From Bacteroidota bacterium (GTDB taxonomy: Bacteria > Bacteroidota > Bacteroidia > Chitinophagales > Saprospiraceae), in contig JAKQGD010000497.1 of NCBI GenBank assembly GCA_029573365.1, forward strand, positions 1 through 6,563: 6,563 nt of DNA, given 5' to 3'. Both the position numbers and the translations under genes were made by a program. Numbering within the stretch: position 1 is the first letter of the stretch; every line of letters starts with the position of its first letter. The notes beneath the pieces were generated by a model. That model did no database searches and was not told the origin of the DNA. It was given only the letters and a program-made list of their open reading frames with translations. Below are positions 1-5,844 of this stretch, piece by piece.

Positions 1-1675
1 GGTCGGTAATGGTAATAGTCGTACCCTCTAACGGCAGCTTGCCTATTTTGGTAAATGTAAAGACATCCAGAAGCATCATATCGGTGCTGAGATACATCTT
101 TTTGACGATGCTTTCTGATTTTTCGGCACCAATCGTAGAGAGAGTAAGAGTGTCAGGGTAATAATTTTCTCTTTGGGCGATGATCAGATAATTTTTATCC
201 TCCGTCAGCGGAAACTTGTGCTCGTTGCCATCGTCATTTCTAAACCTGCCAATCTCCGCCCCTGTGTCCTGATCTATAAGGATAACAGTGGCATTTTTTA
301 GTGGCCTGCCTGTTACCTTGTCATAAGTAAGGGCATTGAGGTCCAGCTCGAGTTTTATGATGTCCATCTTATAAATGTCGTAGCAGCAGGACTCGAAATA
401 GTCATCAAGGTACAGTGAACCCTTACGGTTTGACGAGAAATACGCCTGGGAGCCATCTGATGTTTCGTAGTAATAGATGTCGTTGTAACTGCTGTTTAGT
501 GGGGTCCCCCCATGTACTACGCTACCAAAGCCATTACCGGTTTTAGACGACTTATAGACATCATAACCACCCATACCTTCCCTGCCGTCAGAACTAAAAA
601 ACAGGAAGCCGGTACCTTTGTTGTAAAAAGGTGTGATTTCATTGTCCGGAGTATTTACTTCACGCAAGTTTACAGGCTCAGAAAAACCAAATTTTGCGTC
701 AAGCAGACTGTACCATATATCAAGTCCCCCAGCCCCACCTTTTCGGTCAGAGACAAAAAACATCATTTCCCTGCCTGTCTGCGGGTCAGTGGAGATATGA
801 GGATGGGTATTTGTAGTGTTGGGTATATTGACAGGATCAGGCAGCTTTACCTCATCAGATAGGGTGCCATCCGGCCCAAGTTTTGCCCTGAAGATCTGGC
901 ATCTGATGTCAGAACCATTGATATAGTCACATACTGTGTAATAAATCAGAGAGCCGTCGGCTGAAAGTGCAGCATTAGATACAAGGTTGTCTCTCAAATT
1001 TGCTACTCCCGGCACTGGGGCTACCGTACTGTCTTTAGACTGTTTAAGGATCTTGCTGATTTCCCTGGCCGGCAGCTGCTGAGGCTTTTCCTCTCGGTAT
1101 CTCATGGAAGCAAAATAAAGCTCGTCACGGATGATACTCCCGGCCACTTCAGAAGAGGGGGTATTGACATCGTTACCGAGTTTTTCCAGTTTTACATTTT
1201 TTTTGGGTTTGGCGGTCAGTGTTTTGGCATAAGCCACTGATGCTTTTTCTTTCCTTGCTCTTGAGGCCATTAAAGTATCAAGTCCTCCGTATTCCGAAAG
1301 GTAAAGATCATAATACCTGTCAGCTGCCTCATACTCGCCTGTGTGCTGTTTCATGCTTGCAAGCCAGAAAACTGCGTCTGGATGTGTATCATCGTTTAGG
1401 CTGTCGATCAAGTAGCTGTATTTTTCGGCGGCTCTGCTGTAAGAATTAAATTTTCGTGCCGCTTCTGCCGACTTATAAAGTATGTCTTTGTCGTCCTTGT
1501 CAAATTCAAGTACTTCATTGTAATACAAAAGAGCTCCATAATAATTCTTATCGGCAAATTCCTTTTCAGCCGCTTCGATGTATTTTCTTTTCGAGGGAGA
1601 CTGTGCAGGCAGTATCATCTGGTAGCAGACCATTACTGCAGCCAGCAACATTAATTTTATAATTGTATGTTTCAT
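1..1675 (-). CDS. OmpA-family (PorE-like) envelope protein: TPR, PD40 propeller, carboxypeptidase-regulatory-like domains; C-terminus outside window
   Basis: The reading frame is open from an ATG at 1675 to the left edge (558 codons), so the protein is 3'-truncated by the window and not broken. Residues 1-24 look like a signal peptide ending in LPA before QS. The Cys at 17 lacks a good lipobox, so I do not call it a lipoprotein. Residues 30-150 are helical and rich in A/Y, like TPR repeats (ALLYYNEVLEFD; AAEKYSYLI). Residues 165-440 carry PD40/WD40-like blades with typical motifs: LYFASMR, FFVSDRKGGAGGLDIWY, FFSSDGREGMGGYDVYK, AYFSSNRKG, and a final CCYDIYKMD with a paired cysteine. Residues 441-535 resemble a carboxypeptidase-regulatory-like fold, and a second copy begins near 535. 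Family members of this architecture (PorE type) usually end in a peptidoglycan-binding OmpA domain; that part lies off-window and is inferred. It starts 13 bases after the PorP/SprF gene, so the two are probably one transcript. The likely role is anchoring an outer-membrane complex to peptidoglycan. Confidence 0.88.
   Translation of the reverse strand, partial: MKHTIIKLMLLAAVMVCYQMILPAQSPSKRKYIEAAEKEFADKNYYGALLYYNEVLEFDKDDKDILYKSAEAARKFNSYSRAAEKYSYLIDSLNDDTHPDAVFWLASMKQHTGEYEAADRYYDLYLSEYGGLDTLMASRARKEKASVAYAKTLTAKPKKNVKLEKLGNDVNTPSSEVAGSIIRDELYFASMRYREEKPQQLPAREISKILKQSKDSTVAPVPGVANLRDNLVSNAALSADGSLIYYTVCDYINGSDIRCQIFRAKLGPDGTLSDEVKLPDPVNIPNTTNTHPHISTDPQTGREMMFFVSDRKGGAGGLDIWYSLLDAKFGFSEPVNLREVNTPDNEITPFYNKGTGFLFFSSDGREGMGGYDVYKSSKTGNGFGSVVHGGTPLNSSYNDIYYYETSDGSQAYFSSNRKGSLYLDDYFESCCYDIYKMDIIKLELDLNALTYDKVTGRPLKNATVILIDQDTGAEIGRFRNDDGNEHKFPLTEDKNYLIIAQRENYYPDTLTLSTIGAEKSESIVKKMYLSTDMMLLDVFTFTKIGKLPLEGTTITITD
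266..346 (-). repeat. First of two degenerate tandem regulatory-like domain starts inside the OmpA-family gene
   Basis: Residues 444-470 (LDLNALTYDKVTGRPLKNATV and following) are echoed by residues 535-558 (LLDVFTFTKIGKLPLEGTTI and following, bases 1-73). Both share the pattern L-hydrophobic strand, K-x-G-x-P-L-x-x-(A/T)-T-(V/I). This indicates two consecutive carboxypeptidase-regulatory-like beta-sandwich domains between the propeller and the expected OmpA domain. The second copy is cut by the window edge. Confidence 0.5.
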
Positions 1676-1688
1676 TGTCTGCCTGGTT

Positions 1689-2717
1689 TTAATAGATTGG
1701 ACACACTTTGACATCACGCAGTTTTGGAACATTGGCTATGATGTACCGGACATGAATCTCAGGGCCTCCTCTACGGGAACCGACGGTCTGATTGTACGTA
1801 TTGGTGTCTATGTCATAACTGAAGCCTGCGTAGATATTGTTAATCTGAACCGCAACTGTTGGGATGTAAGATCCTGCTGTCCTGTAACCTAGACCGGCAT
1901 GTAACTGATACTCCTTCCCTCTTTTCTGGTTTATATAAATTTTAAACAAACCTCCGATGACAGTTTCATTATACTTGTCCTGAATCTGATGCAACCCATG
2001 AAGCTGCAGATCGAGCATATCTATCAGTTTTACTTGCCCTACTGCCGAGAGGGACAGTCTTTGAGGGAGGACAGCCTTGTCGTTGTCATAATAGGCTACC
2101 CTTGGCTTAATCAGATGTAGTATTCCCGCACCAATATCCGCAAAGGTCCTTTTATCCTTCTGATATCGGTAATTGAGCCCCAAGCCCGTTTCGAAGAAAT
2201 TGATTCTCTCAAAATTCTGAAAGAGTTCTCCTGAGGGCAGGCTGCCGTTGTAGGCATCTCCGTCCCATTGTTTGTCCCATGTGAGGGTCTGAGTGTTGAA
2301 GCCCCGGGAAGCAAAACCAAGCGTAATGCCTGCACTGACAATATGTTTTGGTGTAAGGAGCCGGTGGTATGCACCATTGACCGAAAGTGATGTCAGATTC
2401 AGGTCAGAATCTCCCTGACGGTCGTGATTGAGGCTGGCACCAGCCCCAATAAAATGATTGTCACCTTTGAGGACGTACAATTTACGGTCATATGCCCCGC
2501 TAAAGGTAAACCACGGAACCGGCACGAACCGCCACTGATCTCTCAGAGAGGCCACAAACCTGTGGTCACCGGCAAACATACCTGTAAGAGCTGGATTTAT
2601 GTTTTGGGGAGAGTTGTAAAACTGACTGTAATGCAAATCCTGGGCATGGATGGCTCCACCCCAAAAAAAACAAACAGCCAGGATAAAAATCTGGGTCAGT
2701 CTACGGCCGTTTTTCAT
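1689..2717 (-). CDS. PorP/SprF family type IX secretion system outer-membrane protein
   Basis: This 342-residue protein has a signal peptide (residues 1-25: basic KNGRR, a hydrophobic core FILAVCFFW, cleavage after AIHA). The mature protein opens with the family hallmark QDLHYSQFYNSPQNINPALTG, in which the SQFY and NPALTG parts are the diagnostic ones. The rest alternates polar and aromatic residues (for example HRFVASLRDQWRF and AGFSYDID), as in an outer-membrane beta barrel. The C-terminus KVCPIY is typical of the family. Length is normal. In known members, PorP is part of the type IX secretion apparatus and SprF is needed to deliver the gliding adhesin SprB to the surface. Bacteroidota genomes carry many paralogues, so I cannot say which role this one has. 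It is followed at 13 bases by the OmpA-family gene, a common pairing. The ATG at 2717 is chosen because it gives a complete signal peptide; no Shine-Dalgarno is visible. An 8-base homopolymer lies within the signal-peptide codons (2663-2670). Confidence 0.93.
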   Translation of the reverse strand: MKNGRRLTQIFILAVCFFWGGAIHAQDLHYSQFYNSPQNINPALTGMFAGDHRFVASLRDQWRFVPVPWFTFSGAYDRKLYVLKGDNHFIGAGASLNHDRQGDSDLNLTSLSVNGAYHRLLTPKHIVSAGITLGFASRGFNTQTLTWDKQWDGDAYNGSLPSGELFQNFERINFFETGLGLNYRYQKDKRTFADIGAGILHLIKPRVAYYDNDKAVLPQRLSLSAVGQVKLIDMLDLQLHGLHQIQDKYNETVIGGLFKIYINQKRGKEYQLHAGLGYRTAGSYIPTVAVQINNIYAGFSYDIDTNTYNQTVGSRRGGPEIHVRYIIANVPKLRDVKVCPIY

Positions 2718-2785
2718 GTCCGGAATTTATATGAAAAAATTTTAGTATATGTTATATTATACATATCATTAAGTTATACCACTAT

Positions 2786-2807
2786 TGCAAAATGTAAAAC
2801 ATTTGCA
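2786..2807. repeat. Imperfect inverted repeat in the porP-side intergenic region
   Basis: The arms are TGCAAAATGT (2786-2795) and ACATTTGCA (2799-2807), separated by AAA. They are complementary apart from one extra A in the left arm, and two more base pairs form outside after one mismatch. It sits in the 138-base gap between the CoA-transferase stop and the PorP/SprF start and overlaps the possible -7 box of a minus-strand promoter. It could be an operator. It is AT-rich and has no following T-run on the minus strand, so it does not look like a standard intrinsic terminator. Confidence 0.4.
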
Positions 2808-2821
2808 TTATTATAACACAA
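2788..2821 (-). promoter_or_regulatory. Possible Bacteroidota-type promoter for the PorP/SprF-OmpA pair
   Basis: Read on the minus strand, there is TTG (2821-2819), then 22 bases, then TACATTTTG (2796-2788). The second element is the Bacteroidota -7 box TAnnTTTG with one extra base. It lies 71 bases upstream of the PorP/SprF ATG. The match is imperfect and the whole gap is AT-rich, so this is a weak call; read-through from the upstream CoA-transferase operon is also possible, as no clear terminator separates them. Confidence 0.3.
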
Positions 2822-2855
2822 AAATCATACTAAACATTTCGAACTCAGGCAAATA

Positions 2856-3947
2856 TCACCTGATATCAAAAGCAATACTGCTTACGGATTGGCCTGTTTC
2901 GTCTTGAATAGTCTGCTCGAGAATCATCTCCCCGGCAAACGGCTCCCTTAGTACTTCGTCGAGTTTTTTTATAGAACAATAGGGGACATTTATTGTTCCT
3001 AGAAGCTTATCAATCTCTTCAAATGTCAGACTGCCAAAAGACTGTTGCAATGTGCCGCACATTTCATAACGGAATTCCACCCTCCGGGAATTAAATTCAA
3101 AATTGGGGTTTATTGGCACATCAGGCATCAGGGTTTTCCATAGTTTTTTAAATTGTTCATCGCTGCCGACAGCAAGCATAAAAACTGTGCCATCTGCTGC
3201 ACAGAACAGATCCCCATAGGGAGCAATATTGGGATGCAAGGTACCAATAGGGCCTGCGACCTTATTATTCATTAAAAAATTTGAAGCCTGGTTAGCCAGC
3301 CCAGAGATACCGCTCTTATAAAGTGACACGTGGATTTCACTGCCTTTGCCGGTTAGGACCTTTTTAGTCATAGCGATCAGGATGCTTTCCTTGAGCTGGT
3401 GCGAAGCAAAGATATCTATGATGGCGACGGGTATCTTTGACAGGTGGTTTTTGTCTGTGCCTGTCATGCTAATCCACCCTGTTTCTCCCTGCATGACGAG
3501 GTCGTACCCTGGCCTTGGGTCATCAAAACTATAGGCACTAAGCTGAGCAAATATCAATGAAGGGTATTTCCTGACCACCTCATGCGGCAAAAAACCTAGT
3601 TTTTCGGCAACTTTTTTTTGAAAATTAGATATGACTATATCACTGGAGGCCAGCAGTTCCTCTGCTTTTTGTCTGTCCTCCCTTAGAGTTAGGTCCAGCA
3701 GCATGACTTGCTTACCGTAATTGGCACTGAAGTAGTAAGCCGAAAATTTGTGTTCCTGATTTTCGCCCGGCAGCTTCCATTGGCGGGTGGCGTCACCGCC
3801 AGTAAGTTTATTTTCTATTTTAATAACCGTTGCACCCAGCTCCGCAAAAAAGGATGCTGTCAATGGGCCCGCAAGGATGTTGGAAATATCCAGGACTTTT
3901 AACCCCTTAAAAGGATTTTTACTTCGGTGAATGTCTGGCAGGTTCAT
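2856..3947 (-). CDS. CaiB/BaiF class III CoA-transferase family protein
   Basis: This 363-residue protein should move a CoA group between carboxylic acids; the actual acids cannot be told from sequence. The N-terminal family signature is clear (VLDISNILAGP at 18-28, then AELGATVIKIE). A central segment PGYDLVMQGETG (146-157) precedes IPVAIIDIFASHQ, whose Asp178 aligns by my reading with the catalytic aspartate of formyl-CoA transferase and AMACR. The position of the AMACR/MCR catalytic histidine (GHD) is GYD here (Tyr148), which argues against a racemase. The segment GTLHPNIAPYGDLF (235-248) followed by ADGTVFML is also typical. The protein ends at SSIAFDIR, without the PP-LG-HT-type tail that closes many relatives, so it is somewhat short. 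Its ATG overlaps the stop of the upstream 3-hydroxybutyryl-CoA dehydrogenase by four bases (ATGA), implying translational coupling and a shared pathway. Confidence 0.88.
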   Translation of the reverse strand: MNLPDIHRSKNPFKGLKVLDISNILAGPLTASFFAELGATVIKIENKLTGGDATRQWKLPGENQEHKFSAYYFSANYGKQVMLLDLTLREDRQKAEELLASSDIVISNFQKKVAEKLGFLPHEVVRKYPSLIFAQLSAYSFDDPRPGYDLVMQGETGWISMTGTDKNHLSKIPVAIIDIFASHQLKESILIAMTKKVLTGKGSEIHVSLYKSGISGLANQASNFLMNNKVAGPIGTLHPNIAPYGDLFCAADGTVFMLAVGSDEQFKKLWKTLMPDVPINPNFEFNSRRVEFRYEMCGTLQQSFGSLTFEEIDKLLGTINVPYCSIKKLDEVLREPFAGEMILEQTIQDETGQSVSSIAFDIR

Positions 3948-4837
3948 AAAAATTTAGGCGAAACAGATGCTTCTTTACTTCCTTCCGCATATAAATAGAA
4001 GCCCTCCCCCGACTTTTTACCGAGCTTGCCGGCATTGACCATGTTAACCAGGAGTGGACACGGAGCGTATTTCTGGTTGCCCAGCCCGGCATACATGATA
4101 TTAAGTATAGACATACACACATCAAGACCTATAAAATCAGCAAGGGCCAGGGGACCCATAGGATGTGCCATACCAAGCCTCATGACCGTATCTATTTCAT
4201 TGACGCCGGCCACACCTTCGTACAGGGTATATATGGCTTCATTGATCATTGGCATCAGGATCCGGTTGGCAACAAATCCGGGATAGTCATTGACCTCAAC
4301 AGGCTCTTTTGCCAGGTTTCGCGACAGGCTCATGACAGCTTCGCAGGTTTCGTCAGAAGTGGCGTACCCTCTTATGACTTCTACCAGCTTCATCACAGGC
4401 ACGGGATTCATAAAATGCATGCCTATCACCCTGGAAGGGTCAGAAGTAACAGCAGCCAATGAAGTGATGGATATAGACGATGTATTGGTCGCCAGGATGG
4501 TATGGCCCGGACATGACTTGTCGACCTGAATAAAGATTTTTTTCTTAAGTTCTATATTTTCGGTAGCTGCTTCAACCACCAAATCCGCTGATCCAACGGC
4601 CTGAGCAGTGTCGGTAAGTACCTTAATCCTGTTCATAGCCAGATCAGAGGCCTCCTGGCTGACTAGTTCCTTTTTGACCATACGGTCCAGATTTGTCCTG
4701 ATTGTTTTCATCGCCTTTCCAAGAGCATCTTCCGAAATATCGCATAGCACTACGTCGTAATTGTTCATGGCAAACACCTGAGCTATCCCATTGCCCATAG
4801 TGCCCGCTCCTATGACGGTTACGTTTTTTATTTGCAT
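3944..4837 (-). CDS. hbd: 3-hydroxybutyryl-CoA dehydrogenase (3-hydroxyacyl-CoA dehydrogenase family)
   Basis: This 297-residue cytoplasmic enzyme interconverts 3-hydroxyacyl-CoA (probably 3-hydroxybutyryl-CoA) and 3-oxoacyl-CoA with NAD(P). The Rossmann dinucleotide-binding motif is at the N-terminus (VIGAGTMGNGIAQ, 8-20), with an acidic residue at the end of the second strand (LCD33). The catalytic set is complete by comparison with Hbd/HADH: Ser120 in ATNTSS, His141 and Glu153 in GMHFMNPVPVMKLVEVI, and Asn191 in GFVANRIL. The C-terminal dimerisation domain is present (MRLGMAHPMGPLALADFIGLD, and GKLGKKSGEGFY near the end). Length matches stand-alone Hbd/PaaH enzymes; there is no fused enoyl-CoA hydratase. 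It is the first gene of a two-gene unit with the CoA-transferase and has a good promoter directly upstream. It could work in butanoate metabolism, fatty-acid breakdown or aromatic-acid (phenylacetate) breakdown; no neighbouring gene in the window decides among these. Confidence 0.93.
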   Translation of the reverse strand: MQIKNVTVIGAGTMGNGIAQVFAMNNYDVVLCDISEDALGKAMKTIRTNLDRMVKKELVSQEASDLAMNRIKVLTDTAQAVGSADLVVEAATENIELKKKIFIQVDKSCPGHTILATNTSSISITSLAAVTSDPSRVIGMHFMNPVPVMKLVEVIRGYATSDETCEAVMSLSRNLAKEPVEVNDYPGFVANRILMPMINEAIYTLYEGVAGVNEIDTVMRLGMAHPMGPLALADFIGLDVCMSILNIMYAGLGNQKYAPCPLLVNMVNAGKLGKKSGEGFYLYAEGSKEASVSPKFL

Positions 4838-4870
4838 GGATTTTTGTTGTGGTTAGGTAAAAAGATGGTG

Positions 4871-4903
4871 CAAAGATACTCAGCGAAGACATTATTTTAT
4901 CAA
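4871..4903 (-). promoter_or_regulatory. Promoter for the hbd-CoA-transferase operon
   Basis: On the minus strand, TTG (4903-4901, part of TTTTG) is followed after 22 bases by TATCTTTG (4878-4871), an exact match to the Bacteroidota -7 consensus TAnnTTTG. The box ends 33 bases before the Hbd ATG at 4837, leaving a short leader. The leader is A/C-rich with no Shine-Dalgarno, which is normal for this phylum. Not experimentally shown. Confidence 0.6.
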
Positions 4904-4934
4904 AAGCAGGCATCCAACAATGTTAAATATTATG

Positions 4935-4964
4935 AAAAACTAAATGATTAAAGCACTAACTTTG
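4935..4964 (+). promoter_or_regulatory. Promoter for the sugar kinase-pfkA operon
   Basis: TAACTTTG at 4957-4964 is an exact TAnnTTTG -7 box, 37 bases before the kinase ATG at 5002. The expected TTG at -33 is poorly kept: only an ATG within TTATG near 4932-4934 lies at the right distance. The box lies back to back with the hbd promoter, so the region 4838-5001 is a divergent control region with about 80 bases between the two -7 boxes. I see no clear operator palindrome between them. Confidence 0.5.
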
Positions 4965-5001
4965 CGGTTTTTGTACCATTTAGAAATAATCATTTTCTGA
5001 T

Positions 5002-5844
5002 ATGTTTATTGTGGCGGAAAGCGGGTCGACCAAGACAGACTGGGTTGTAACAGACAACAACCTAGTGGAAACCTGTTTCAGGACCGAAGGCATCAATCCG
5101 TCCGTGCACAAGGTATTCCCTGATCTCTCAGAGGTTCCCGGCCTGTGTGAGTTGCTGCGTGCTTCGCAATATCTGTATTTTTACGGGGCGGGGGTGTCAG
5201 AGGCATCAGGCAAAGAAAGACTAAGGGATTATTTCACTTCGTATGGTTTTTCCGGTCAGTTGTATGCTGAAGGAGATATGCTCGGGGCAGCCAGGGCCTG
5301 TTGTGGCCATGAGCCGGGTATAGTCTGCATTCTGGGCACAGGGTCCAACTCCTGCATCTATGATGGTACTCGCATAGCATATGCACTGCCCTCTCTGGGA
5401 TTTATACTCGGTGACGAAGGTGGCGGTGTCCATTTAGGAAAAGAGATACTGCGGTCCTATTACTACAAACAAATGCCTGCTGATATAAGTGAAAAGTTTG
5501 TTTCAAAATATAATCCCCGCATAGAGGAGCTTATCAAACGGATATATCTGGAGCCGGCCCCCAACAGATATATTGCCTCTTTTTCTGATTTCCTTTCGGA
5601 AATAGAGGGAGGCTGGAAAACTGAAACCTTAACCCGGGTGTTTAGAGATTTTGTGACAACAAGGATTCTTTGTTATCCGGAACACCGTGATTACAAAATT
5701 CATTTTGTAGGTTCTGTGGCACATTATTTTAAAAATGAACTGACTGAGGTACTTTCGCATGCAGGCCTCTTTCCCGGCAAAATTATACTAAAACCCATAG
5801 ATCAATTAATTAGGTATCATCACAACAACAAAACAAATGAGTAA
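5002..5844 (+). CDS. BadF/BadG/BcrA/BcrD ATPase family sugar kinase, probable N-acetylglucosamine kinase
   Basis: This 280-residue protein belongs to the ASKHA (actin/hexokinase/Hsp70) fold. The phosphate-1 loop ESGSTKTDW is at 6-14 and EGINPSVH follows at 29-36. YFYGAGVSE (59-67) and AEGDMLGAARA (89-99) come next; Asp92 is the probable catalytic base. The phosphate-2/adenosine part is ILGTGSNSCIYDG (110-122), followed by LGFILGDEGGGVHLGKEIL (132-150) and the late glycine motif FVGSVAHYF (235-243). The end KPIDQLIRYH matches the usual close of this family. Similar Bacteroidota proteins are annotated as N-acetylglucosamine kinases that make GlcNAc-6-phosphate; the sugar specificity here is inferred. 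The family name comes from benzoyl-CoA reductase activators, but the short single-domain form without an iron-sulfur cysteine pair points to a sugar kinase. It overlaps pfkA by eight bases, so the pair should be one transcript with coupled translation. Confidence 0.88.
   Translation: MFIVAESGSTKTDWVVTDNNLVETCFRTEGINPSVHKVFPDLSEVPGLCELLRASQYLYFYGAGVSEASGKERLRDYFTSYGFSGQLYAEGDMLGAARACCGHEPGIVCILGTGSNSCIYDGTRIAYALPSLGFILGDEGGGVHLGKEILRSYYYKQMPADISEKFVSKYNPRIEELIKRIYLEPAPNRYIASFSDFLSEIEGGWKTETLTRVFRDFVTTRILCYPEHRDYKIHFVGSVAHYFKNELTEVLSHAGLFPGKIILKPIDQLIRYHHNNKTNE

Noticed and set aside
512..862. Plus-strand open frame of 116 codons
   Set aside because: It lies wholly inside the minus-strand OmpA-family gene, shows no family motifs, and has the odd composition of a shadow frame. 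The same holds for frames at 1219-1449 and 1456-1662.
1625..1627. Cys17 of the OmpA-family protein as a lipoprotein attachment site
   Set aside because: The preceding residues (VMV) do not fit a lipobox, which needs a small residue directly before Cys; a normal signal-peptidase site after LPA fits better.
2424..2816. Plus-strand open frame of 130 codons reaching into the intergenic gap
   Set aside because: Most of it is antisense to the PorP/SprF signal peptide and first strands, and the rest is low-complexity AT-rich sequence; no plausible protein features.
3608..3620. A_AAA_AAA slippery heptamer in the CoA-transferase gene as a programmed -1 frameshift site
   Set aside because: The -1 frame reaches a stop within a few codons and would yield only a truncated enzyme; I saw no obvious stimulatory structure.
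4644..4913. Minus-strand open frame of 89 codons starting upstream of hbd
   Set aside because: It overlaps the hbd promoter and the N-terminal Rossmann region in another frame, and its translation has no recognisable domain.
4982..4998. Small inverted repeat AGAAA...TTTCT just before the sugar kinase start
   Set aside because: Five base pairs of A/T-rich stem with a seven-base loop is expected by chance in this composition.
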